Both the position numbers and the translations under genes were made by a program. Shown one piece after another: positions 17,388-24,776 of a DNA stretch of 64,000 nt. The notes beneath the pieces were generated by a model. That model was given only the letters and a program-made list of their open reading frames with translations, did not search any database and had not been told where the DNA came from. Within the stretch, counting starts at the first letter, position 1, and each line of letters starts with the position of its first letter. Source of the stretch: an archaeon (GTDB lineage: Archaea > Asgardarchaeota > Thorarchaeia > Thorarchaeales > Thorarchaeaceae). Where the stretch lies: positions 44,723-108,722 of the forward strand of contig JAJRWI010000015.1 in assembly GCA_024276825.1 (NCBI GenBank), in the 5' to 3' direction.

Positions 17388-17954
17388 ATGATGTCTGGAG
17401 AATATATCTACGAGCGAAGGATTAAGATACCTGAAGACTGCAAGGTCACGCTGGAAGGAAAGACTATCACAGTGTCAGGGCCCAAGGGCACACTCACACG
17501 TGACTTTCCTGAACCACAGACCACATTGTCAATTCAGAACGATGAAGTTGTGGCTTACACAACCATCAAGAGAAAGCGTGCCCGTGCTCTTGTAGGGACC
17601 ATTATCGCTCATCTCAGAAACATGTTCATCGGAGTTCAACATGGTTATACTTACGAGATGAAAATTGTCTACAGCCACTTCCCCATCACTGTAGAGGTTC
17701 ATGGTAAAGAAATCTACATCAAGAACTTCATTGGCGAGAGAGGGATCAGGAAGACCCGCATAGTGGGGGATGTAGATATCAAGATCACAGAAGATGAAGT
17801 CATCATCAGTGGCATAGACATTGAACATGTCGCACAGACTGCTGCTAACATTCAGCTTGCGACAAAAATCAGGGACAAGGACAGACGTGTGTTCCTTGAT
17901 GGTATCTATGTCATCAGAAAGAGAAAGGGTGAATCTGTCAAGTCCATAGTCTAG
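17388..17954 (+). CDS. rpl6: Ribosomal protein L6 (uL6)
   Basis: 188 residues containing the two L6 repeats. Diagnostic parts are KITVSGPKGTLTRDFP-type strand, RKRARALVGTIIAHLRNMFIGVQHGYTYEMKIVYSHFPITV and a basic C-terminus (VFLDGIYVIRKRKG). Start is one of two adjacent ATGs at 17388 and 17391. It lies near the sarcin-ricin loop. Confidence 0.96.
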   Translation: MMSGEYIYERRIKIPEDCKVTLEGKTITVSGPKGTLTRDFPEPQTTLSIQNDEVVAYTTIKRKRARALVGTIIAHLRNMFIGVQHGYTYEMKIVYSHFPITVEVHGKEIYIKNFIGERGIRKTRIVGDVDIKITEDEVIISGIDIEHVAQTAANIQLATKIRDKDRRVFLDGIYVIRKRKGESVKSIV

Positions 17955-17965
17955 GAGGCCAAGAG

Positions 17966-18889
17966 ATGTCAAAGAAACCAAAGTTGGGAGATATTCCTGG
18001 TATTGGCCCTAAAATTGAGGAGAAACTCAGAGAGGCAGGCATTAAGACCCCTCTTAAGCTCAGTAGGGCAGATCCTGTAAAGTTGGCGGCCAAAGTAAAT
18101 GGTCTGAGTGAGAAGAAGGCTGCAACACTGATTGAGGCTGCTAAGAAGATCATTCAGGCTCAAGAGGCTGACAAACAAGCCAAGGAAGAGAAGCCCAAGA
18201 AGACAGTCAAAAAGGAGAAGCCTAAGAAGAAGGCTCCAAAGGTAGAAGAGCCCAAGGTGGCTCCTAAGAAGAAGACAACCAAGAAAGTTGAAGAGAAACC
18301 AGAGGCTGCTCCAAAGAAGCAGGAAACAAAGCCAGAACCACCTAAGAAGGAAGCCCCCAAGAAAAAGAGGAAGCCTTCTAAAAGGAAGCAGGCTGAGAAG
18401 CCCAAGAAGGTCACAAAGAAGCAAGAGCCCCTTACCAGGGAAACTCTTGTCGATCCAAGATTATGGAGAATTGCATATGAGAAGCGGCGCAGACAGCCCA
18501 AGTTTCATCATGAGCAAGCTCATCGTTGGGTTCGTGTCAAGAGATCATGGAGAAAGGTTAGAGGTATTGACAGTGCCACACGCGAGAAGCGTAAGGGACG
18601 TCCCATAATGGTGAGTGCAGGATACAGAAAGCCCAGAAAGGCAAGGGGAATTCACCCATCAAGGTATATTGAGGTCCTAGTTCACAGGCCCGAAGAACTC
18701 AAGGGTCTGGACCCAGAGCTTCATGCAGTCAGGATTGGAGGTACCGTTGGTAATCGTAAACGACAGGAGATAATCTCCCAAGCTGATGCAATGCTCATTA
18801 GAGTTCTCAATCCAGGAGCTGCAGAAACTGTGGAGGAGGAGGAACTCTTTGCAGATCTAGAGGGTATTGAAGACCTGGAGGTTGACTAG
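17966..18889 (+). CDS. rpl32e: Ribosomal protein L32e (eL32) with N-terminal helix-hairpin-helix domain
   Basis: 307 residues in three parts. Residues 5-65 form a helix-hairpin-helix unit (LGDIPGIGPKIEEKLREAGIKTPLKLSRADPVKLAAKVNGLSEKKAATLIEAA). A Lys/Pro/Glu-rich linker of about 85 residues follows, then the eL32 domain (RVKRSWRKVRGIDSATREKRKGRPIMVSAGYRKPRKARGIHPSRYIEVLVHRPEEL). Some archaea, such as haloarchaea, have a similar HhH extension, so the fusion is real. The low-complexity linker is unusually long. Confidence 0.95.
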   Translation: MSKKPKLGDIPGIGPKIEEKLREAGIKTPLKLSRADPVKLAAKVNGLSEKKAATLIEAAKKIIQAQEADKQAKEEKPKKTVKKEKPKKKAPKVEEPKVAPKKKTTKKVEEKPEAAPKKQETKPEPPKKEAPKKKRKPSKRKQAEKPKKVTKKQEPLTRETLVDPRLWRIAYEKRRRQPKFHHEQAHRWVRVKRSWRKVRGIDSATREKRKGRPIMVSAGYRKPRKARGIHPSRYIEVLVHRPEELKGLDPELHAVRIGGTVGNRKRQEIISQADAMLIRVLNPGAAETVEEEELFADLEGIEDLEVD

Positions 18890-18890
18890 A

Positions 18891-19340
18891 ATGAAACTTA
18901 CAACACAGAAGCGTCTGGCAGCACAAGTAATGGGAGTCGGAGTTTCCAGAGTATGGATTGACCCAGAATTTGAAGATGAGGTTTCACTAGCTATTACCAA
19001 AGACGATATCAGACGCCTTATTGACGAGGGAGCAATCCAGGTCAAGCAAAAGACAGGTGTGAGCAGAGGTCGTGCCCGTTTCAAGCAGGCCCAGAAGAGA
19101 AAGGGACAGAGACGTGGCCCAGGCAGAAGAAAGGGCAAATACACTGCGAAAATATCGCGCAAAGAGCGATGGATGATGAAGATTCGGCCGTTAAGGAAGG
19201 AACTCAAGAGGCTCAGAGATGAGGGCCGAATCACAAGGAAAGTCTATCGCATGTTGTATCTCAAAGCAAAAGGCAATGCATTCAGAAACACTGCTCACTT
19301 GAGGACATATATCGCAGAGAACAAGCTGGAGGTGTCCTAG
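18891..19340 (+). CDS. rpl19e: Ribosomal protein L19e (eL19)
   Basis: 149 residues starting at ATG 18891 (MKLTTQKRLAAQVMGVGVSRVWIDPE), one base after the L32e stop. An upstream in-frame ATG at 18867 would lie inside L32e. The long basic helix (RGRARFKQAQKRKGQRRGPGRRKGKYTAKISRKERWM) is typical. Archaeal and eukaryotic specific. Confidence 0.96.
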   Translation: MKLTTQKRLAAQVMGVGVSRVWIDPEFEDEVSLAITKDDIRRLIDEGAIQVKQKTGVSRGRARFKQAQKRKGQRRGPGRRKGKYTAKISRKERWMMKIRPLRKELKRLRDEGRITRKVYRMLYLKAKGNAFRNTAHLRTYIAENKLEVS

Positions 19341-20099
19341 ATGGCAAAGGGACCAACGTACAGAGTTAAATTCAGACGACGACGAGAAGGCAAGACAAAC
19401 TACTATCGTAGACGAAGGCTGTTGCTATCGAGGAAACCTCGGCTAGTCGTAAGAAAGACAAACACAAGAACAATTGTCCAGATCATAAATGCACAGGTCA
19501 CTGGAGATGTGACCCTGTCTTCAGCTGTTTCATCCGAACTGAAGAACTATGGATGGAATGCAGGTATTGGAAACACTCCTGCGGCATATCTTACTGGACT
19601 ACTGGCAGGTCGGAGAGCAGTGGAGAAAGGGATCTCTGAGGCAGTATTGGACCTTGGACTTCATCCACCTGTAAGAGGCTCAAAGATATATGCTGCTCTC
19701 AAGGGAGCTGTCGATGCTGGACTTGTGGTTCCCCATGATTCAGAGATTCTCCCCAGTGAGGACAGACTCACAGGTAAACACATAGTTTCTGCTTTCGAGT
19801 ATTATCAAGAGAATCAAAATGACACATTTATGTTCTCTAAACTTGGAAAGAAGAAGACAACCATTGCTACCATTCCCAAACAGTTTGAGAAGACTAAGAG
19901 ATCAATTTTGGAACTTCCTAAGGCTGAATTGACAAAACCAAAGAAGAGGACCACAGCAAAAGCCCCGGCAAAGCCCAAGAAAGCAAAGAAAGAGAGGGAA
20001 AAGCCTGCTATAAGGGCACCTCGCGCGGTTCCGAGAAAACCAAAGCCCAAGAAGCTTGTCGCTAGAAGAGGCAAGAAGGGCAGAAAAGGAAAGAAATAG
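19341..20099 (+). CDS. rpl18: Ribosomal protein L18 (uL18) with basic tail
   Basis: 5S rRNA-binding protein. The body (residues 1-190) shows [37 protein letters not shown] and the [23 protein letters not shown] segment. The tail from about residue 195 is Lys/Pro/Ala-rich ([27 protein letters not shown]) and makes the protein 252 residues, longer than usual for archaea. Such tails also appear on S3 and L32e in this operon. Confidence 0.95.
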   Translation: MAKGPTYRVKFRRRREGKTNYYRRRRLLLSRKPRLVVRKTNTRTIVQIINAQVTGDVTLSSAVSSELKNYGWNAGIGNTPAAYLTGLLAGRRAVEKGISEAVLDLGLHPPVRGSKIYAALKGAVDAGLVVPHDSEILPSEDRLTGKHIVSAFEYYQENQNDTFMFSKLGKKKTTIATIPKQFEKTKRSILELPKAELTKPKKRTTAKAPAKPKKAKKEREKPAIRAPRAVPRKPKPKKLVARRGKKGRKGKK

Positions 20100-20112
20100 G
20101 GGATGAACAGAA

Positions 20113-20781
20113 ATGAGTAGAAGAAGACGACCCGCCCGTGTTGAAGCAAATCCTTTGGAAGATTGGACACCCAAGACAAATCTTGGTAGATTGGTCAAAG
20201 AGGGTCATATCAATAGCCTTGAAGAGATTATTGCAAACAATTACGTGATCAGGGAGCCAGAGATTGTTGATGTGCTGTTTCCTGAATTGCGTCAGGAGGT
20301 TGTTGATGTCAAACTTGTTCAGAGACAGTCTGATAGTGGACAGCAGAAAAGTTTCAGAATTACAGTGGTTGTTGGCAATGGGGAGGGCATTATTGGAATT
20401 GGCATGGGCAAAGCCAGTGAGTTTGTTCCCGCGGTCAGATCTGCTGAAGCGAGAGCGAAGATGAACATCTCACTGTTCAGAAGAGGCTGCGGTTCATGGG
20501 AGTGTCGGTGTAGCGACCCGCATAGTATTCCATTCCAAGTTCAAGGTTCATCAGGATCAGTCACAGTTACCTTGAAGCCCGCGCCAAAGGGAACCGGTCT
20601 AGTCACTGGAGATGTTGCAAAGATAGTACTAAGAATAGCAGGGTTGAAAGATGTGTGGTCAATCACAAAGGGACGCTCACGAAGTTCAGCGAACTTTGCT
20701 AAAGCAGTGGTTGATGCACTAATGGCAACTTATCGAATGTTACCACCACAAGAATGGCAGACACCAGGAGTTGTTGAGTGA
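20113..20781 (+). CDS. rps5: Ribosomal protein S5 (uS5)
   Basis: 222 residues. It shows the S5 double-stranded RNA-binding-like domain (FRITVVVGNGEGIIGIGMGKASEFVPAVRSAEARAKMNISLFRRGCGSWECRC) and the C-terminal domain (VQGSSGSVTVTLKPAPKGTGLVTGDVAKIVLRIAGLKDVWSITKGRSRSSANFAKAVVDAL). The CGSWECRC element is typical of archaea. Its stop overlaps the L30 start. Confidence 0.97.
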   Translation: MSRRRRPARVEANPLEDWTPKTNLGRLVKEGHINSLEEIIANNYVIREPEIVDVLFPELRQEVVDVKLVQRQSDSGQQKSFRITVVVGNGEGIIGIGMGKASEFVPAVRSAEARAKMNISLFRRGCGSWECRCSDPHSIPFQVQGSSGSVTVTLKPAPKGTGLVTGDVAKIVLRIAGLKDVWSITKGRSRSSANFAKAVVDALMATYRMLPPQEWQTPGVVE

Positions 20782-21263
20782 TGAGTGAGAATGAAAAAGT
20801 GATTCTGGCAATTCGAGTAAGAGGTCAGGTGAGTGTCAGACCTCAGATAGAGGAGACTCTCAACAAGCTCCTACTACTCAAACTTCACCATGCGAGAATC
20901 TTCAGACTTACCCCAAGCATAGAGGGGATGATCAAAAAAGCAAAGGACTATATCACTTGGGGTGAAATAAATGATGAAACAGCCAGACTCCTCTTGACCA
21001 AGCGAGGTAGACTCTCTGGAAACCGAAGATTGACTAATGAATATGTCAAGAAGAACTCTTCATTCAAGACAATCAAAGCCTTTGCCAAGGCGCTTGTTGA
21101 GGGGAGGGCTTCAATGTCCGATGTGGAGGGTCTCAAACCAATATTCAGACTCACACCACCATCAAAGGGTTTCAAGGGCAAACGAAATCTGCCTGTTGGC
21201 ATGGGTGGGGTCACTGGATATAGAGGCGCTGGCATAAACGAGCTGGCAAAAAGAATGATTTGA
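20781..21263 (+). CDS. rpl30: Ribosomal protein L30 (uL30)
   Basis: About 160 residues, the long archaeal form. Core: VILAIRVRGQVSVRPQIEETLNKLLLLKLHHARIFRLTPSIEGMIKKAKDYITWGEI, then a C-terminal region ending FKGKRNLPVGMGGVTGYRGAGINELAKRMI. Start is ATG 20781 (or GTG 20778). It abuts the Hsp20 gene rather than L15. Confidence 0.94.
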   Translation: MSENEKVILAIRVRGQVSVRPQIEETLNKLLLLKLHHARIFRLTPSIEGMIKKAKDYITWGEINDETARLLLTKRGRLSGNRRLTNEYVKKNSSFKTIKAFAKALVEGRASMSDVEGLKPIFRLTPPSKGFKGKRNLPVGMGGVTGYRGAGINELAKRMI

Positions 21264-21274
21264 GGGTGAGATAG

Positions 21275-21808
21275 ATGAGTTGGGATGATGATCCAGACGA
21301 GAGGCGAAAGGCCTTCAGAAGATGGTTCGGAGATTTCCTCCCAGAGTCCATCTTCAAGGATCTTGAAGAAATGCTAGAGAGAATGATGTCACAGATTGAC
21401 AGAGACCTTTTGGACCCAGACACTCTGAATGAGATCATGCGAGATCCAAGAAGTACAAAGCCTTTCGTGTTTGGATTTAGTATGAGAGTAGGACCCGACG
21501 GCAAGCCAATCATTGAACGGTTTGGTGATCCAACACCCAAAGAGGCCCACGGAGAACTACCACCGCCAATTGAACCACTGGTGGATGTGTTTGAAGAGAA
21601 AAATGAGATCATAATCGTTGCAGACCTCCCGGGTGTTGAGAAAGATGAGATTCGAGTTCGAGTCAAGGGTCAAACATTGACCATTCATGTTGACAACCCA
21701 GAGAGACCATACCACAAAGTGATTCAACTTCCTGCCAGAGTGGCAAGAGAGGAGGCCACCTCATCATTGAGGAATGGAGTACTTGAGGTGCGTCTGAAAA
21801 AGGCATAA
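21275..21808 (+). CDS. Hsp20/alpha-crystallin family small heat-shock protein inside the ribosomal operon
   Basis: 177 residues. The alpha-crystallin domain covers about residues 95-175: LVDVFEEKNEIIIVADLPGVEKDEIRVRVKGQTLTIHVDN and a final strand SSLRNGVLEVRLKKA. The N-terminus is acidic and helical (DDDPDERRKAFRRWFGDFLPESIFKDLEEMLERMM). The C-terminal I-x-I tail motif common in oligomeric members is not visible. It lies between L30 and L15 with gaps of only 11 and 15 bp, so it should be co-transcribed with ribosomal proteins. A role in folding nascent or ribosomal proteins is an inference. Confidence 0.9.
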   Translation: MSWDDDPDERRKAFRRWFGDFLPESIFKDLEEMLERMMSQIDRDLLDPDTLNEIMRDPRSTKPFVFGFSMRVGPDGKPIIERFGDPTPKEAHGELPPPIEPLVDVFEEKNEIIIVADLPGVEKDEIRVRVKGQTLTIHVDNPERPYHKVIQLPARVAREEATSSLRNGVLEVRLKKA

Positions 21809-21823
21809 CGAGGGGTATCAATA

Positions 21824-22273
21824 ATGCAAAAGAGAAGACCAAAGAAGATCCATAAGATGAGAGGACGAAGAGCTGCTGGATATGGCTTCAGTGCAGGACA
21901 TAGAGCATCAGGTCAGAGAGGCGGCAAGGGAATGGCAGGTTCAAAAAAGCATCATTACATCAAGGTCATGAAAGAGAACCCACGATACTTTGGTAAGTGG
22001 GGCTTTAAGAGACCTCAAGACTTGAGAGAAGAAGTCACAGTACTCAACATAGGAGAGATTGATGCAGCAGCAGAAAGGCTTGTTTCTCAGGGATCTGCAA
22101 CCAAGAACGGTAGAAGATATACAATTGATATTGCACAATTAGGGATTGACAAGATTCTTGGTGCAGGAAGAGTCACCAAACAGCTAAACCTTATTGGAGT
22201 CAGGGCAATCTCAGAGAGAGCCCGACAAAAGGTCATTGAAAAAGGTGGTACTATTGATCTCCCTGCAGAGTAG
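21824..22273 (+). CDS. rpl15: Ribosomal protein L15 (uL15)
   Basis: 149 residues with the Gly-rich uL15 core (MRGRRAAGYGFSAGHRASGQRGGKGMAGSKKHHYI) and the C-terminal domain (INIGEID and GAGRVTKQLNLIGVRAISERARQKVIEKGG). Last gene of the ribosomal operon. A perfect 24-base palindrome 96 bp downstream probably ends the transcript. Confidence 0.96.
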   Translation: MQKRRPKKIHKMRGRRAAGYGFSAGHRASGQRGGKGMAGSKKHHYIKVMKENPRYFGKWGFKRPQDLREEVTVLNIGEIDAAAERLVSQGSATKNGRRYTIDIAQLGIDKILGAGRVTKQLNLIGVRAISERARQKVIEKGGTIDLPAE

Positions 22274-22368
22274 TCGATTGACCACCACATTTTCTCTTTA
22301 TTTTCAGGTAGGTGTTCGCAAAAGTCAAGGTTAATGATTGTATTAGGATTCAAGTATTAAGAAAAGGC

Positions 22369-22392
22369 AAATGGGGCAATATTGCCCCATTT
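22369..22392. terminator. Palindromic hairpin between L15 and the converging YbjN-like gene
   Basis: AAATGGGGCAAT followed directly by its reverse complement, a 12-bp perfect palindrome in the convergent gap between 22273 and 22421. The A- and T-rich flanks and the position fit a bidirectional terminator. Hairpins are not always needed for archaeal termination, so function is inferred. Confidence 0.5.
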
Positions 22393-22420
22393 ATTCCAAT
22401 GGGAAAGAGTCCTTATGTGA

Positions 22421-22816
22421 TCACCCAGGGTAGAGTTCGTATAAGATATCGCAAGCATTGAGAACACTGCTGATGAACTGGCGAAGCTCATCTGCAGTCA
22501 AGTCAGTGTCGTTGGTTTCTGTAAGGACAACAATATTGTCATTGGGATCAATGCCAAACTTAACACCATTTCTCTCAAAGTTTTTCTTATGCATCTCATA
22601 GGCGAACTGCAACCGCTTACTCTCATCTGCGATTTCAAAGAAGCTGGTGAATTGGGCTATTATATAAAGCCATACATCATTGGGACTGGCCATGATATTA
22701 ACTACAAGATTGTCAAAATGATCTGTTTCCCATGTCATTGAGATAATATCGCCGCGCTGCTCATATTTAATCCCAAGTTCATCCAGTTTTGCTCGAGCCG
22801 TATCTAGTAATCCCAT
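22421..22816 (-). CDS. YbjN/Tir-chaperone-like small protein
   Basis: 131 residues. The pattern MGLLDTARAKLDELGIKYEQRGDIISMTWETDHFDNLVVNIMASPNDVWLYIIAQF...SKRLQFAYEMHKKNFERNGVKFGIDPNDNIVVLTETNDTDLTADELRQFISSVLNACDILYE resembles the YbjN-like sensory/chaperone fold (type III secretion chaperone-like). Function unknown. I start at 22816, where GGTGAT is correctly spaced; an ATG at 22831 is upstream. It lies just 3' of secY on the same strand with a gap of about 200 bp. Confidence 0.7.
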   Translation of the reverse strand: MGLLDTARAKLDELGIKYEQRGDIISMTWETDHFDNLVVNIMASPNDVWLYIIAQFTSFFEIADESKRLQFAYEMHKKNFERNGVKFGIDPNDNIVVLTETNDTDLTADELRQFISSVLNACDILYELYPG

Positions 22817-23013
22817 AAATATCACCATCAATCAAGAATAATCTCGATGTGTTTTGTGACGGTTGGATTAAGAATTCATAAAATAAATCATGTGTGTATA
22901 TATTACTGGATTATCGTTTTACTTGAATAAATCCAGTTTTTCAGGTTTCAATATAGTCAGTAGCATACTTGGTAAAAATGAAAATAACGGGGGAGTACTA
23001 CTCCCGCGTTGTA

Positions 23014-24516
23014 TTATAGAATTCCAAGGAGTCCTTGTATGCCTTCTCCTCCCATGGAAGCAAGCTGTTCTTTGGCAATCTGTTCATAGTACTGCTTTAT
23101 GATTGACACCATTAGAAGAATTCCTGTTCCACTTGCGAGCGCGCCCATAACATCTGCAACGGCTGCAATCACTCCTATTAGAAAGCCTCCAAGGCCTGCA
23201 ACCACAGGGATGTACCTATCGAGTAGTCGTTCCAAGACCCTCTCGCTCCTTCTGAATCCAGGAACGATGTATCCGCTGTCGAGCAACTGTCTTGCAACGT
23301 CCCTAGGGGCAATTCCTGATATATCAACCCAAATTTTGCTGAAGCCCCAACAGAGCAGTATCATTAGACTTGCATAGACCAAGACATGTAGTGCCCCTTG
23401 AGGTTCGCCGAGGATGCTGAATATTCCTTGAGGCGGTGTTATATAGTAAGCCAATCCGCCCGTTGCGATCATCCTGTTCGATTTTGGATCCAATGTGAAT
23501 ACCCCCAGCCAAGACAACCATGGATTCGTACCATTGGGGTTCCAATTGTTGTATATGATCTGACCAAAGAATAGAATGTTTGCATACAATGCTTGGGCCA
23601 GAATTACAGGTATGTTAGATGTATACAGCAGTTTGATGGGATATCGTGCCTTCATCCCTCTGTATTTTGCATATTGTAGAGGTATCTCCACTCGCACAGA
23701 TTCCATCCAGAGAACCGCGAAGAATATCCCAAATGTCACTGTCAATGACATGATGCTTGGGTCATAGCCATTCCGAATCAGTAGCCACGCCGCATCCACT
23801 GGAGGGCCAGCATCTGTACCAATTCCGAATGCTCGAAGAAGGTTTGCAATCATTGCTGCCACGATGCCCTTTGGTAAGTTCGTTGCAGCCTGTGCATAAC
23901 CAAGAGGAGCACCTCCCTCAGTATTGGTGATGTTGAACATGTTGAACATGACCTGTCCTGCAACATTAGTCATGATAAATAGCGAAACTCCAGATCCGAG
24001 ACCCCAACCCTTCTGAATCAGCTCGTCCATAAGGATGACAATAATGCCTGACATGAACAGTTGTAGCCAGACAATCAGGGCATTTGTTGCAGTCAGTTCA
24101 CCATAAGCGTTACCGATTATATATGCAAATGCCTGAAATGCAGTCATGAACATTGCGAGGACCTTCTGGCCACCAGTGAATAGGGCTCGGTCATCGGGGT
24201 CGCTAAAGTCAACATTGATTATCTTTGATCCAGACAGGAGCTGCATGACAAGTCCTGCAGTGACTATTGGTCCGATCCCTAGCTCCATGAGTGTACCGCG
24301 AGTACTTGCTAGAATCACTCGCATTGCCCAAAGATAGTCTGTTCCAGCCTGTGGCTCCACACCGTATAATGGCAAGTGTGACATTACAAGGAATAGTATT
24401 AGTACCACTGCTGTCCACACAATCTTCTCTCGAAATGATACCTCACGATCAGGTGTCTTCACCTCTGGCATGACACGGACAAAGGGAGACAAAGCACGTA
24501 GGAATGTTGAAGTCAT
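23014..24516 (-). CDS. secY: Preprotein translocase subunit SecY
   Basis: The 500-residue channel of the Sec translocon with ten membrane segments. Recognisable parts are the N-terminal TPDREVSFREKIVWTAVVLILFLVMSHLPLYG, the plug region and TM2 (MELGIGPIVTAGLVMQLLSGSKII), SGSGVSLFI-type loop (GLGSGVSLFIMTNVAG), and the C-terminal GFRRSERVLERLLDRYIPVVAGLGGFLIGVIAAVADVMGALASGTGILLMVSIIKQYYE. In most archaea secY follows L15 in the same operon. Here it is on the opposite strand with another gene between them, so it has its own promoter. Confidence 0.97.
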   Translation of the reverse strand: MTSTFLRALSPFVRVMPEVKTPDREVSFREKIVWTAVVLILFLVMSHLPLYGVEPQAGTDYLWAMRVILASTRGTLMELGIGPIVTAGLVMQLLSGSKIINVDFSDPDDRALFTGGQKVLAMFMTAFQAFAYIIGNAYGELTATNALIVWLQLFMSGIIVILMDELIQKGWGLGSGVSLFIMTNVAGQVMFNMFNITNTEGGAPLGYAQAATNLPKGIVAAMIANLLRAFGIGTDAGPPVDAAWLLIRNGYDPSIMSLTVTFGIFFAVLWMESVRVEIPLQYAKYRGMKARYPIKLLYTSNIPVILAQALYANILFFGQIIYNNWNPNGTNPWLSWLGVFTLDPKSNRMIATGGLAYYITPPQGIFSILGEPQGALHVLVYASLMILLCWGFSKIWVDISGIAPRDVARQLLDSGYIVPGFRRSERVLERLLDRYIPVVAGLGGFLIGVIAAVADVMGALASGTGILLMVSIIKQYYEQIAKEQLASMGGEGIQGLLGIL

Positions 24517-24667
24517 AGACCAAGGTCTCCTGCAGGTTTTAGTTTTGACGGTCGTAAAGTTATAGACCTTTAAAGATAGTGGTATACGAGAGAGGATGAA
24601 TAAATGATATTAGCGTTTCCAATAGTAAATTTGCTTTCAGGGGTCCGGAGTTTGTGTCCAAATCACA

Positions 24668-24693
24668 ATGATTGTACATAAGTGTACAGTCAT
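24668..24693. promoter_or_regulatory. 26-bp inverted repeat upstream of the caspase-like gene
   Basis: ATGA-N-TGTACA-N4-TGTACA-N-TCAT. Both arms mirror each other, and the two TGTACA blocks are ten bases apart (one helical turn). It lies 16 bases upstream of the TATA-like CATATATATACT at 24708-24719, the usual place of an activator site. It may equally serve secY on the other strand, whose start is at 24516. Function inferred. Confidence 0.55.
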
Positions 24694-24776
24694 GGATTGC
24701 AAAGAACATATATATACTGGATTGCTCAGCATGCATTATCGGTCTCATGACCGTTGATTCACGTGGTGCGTTTCAT

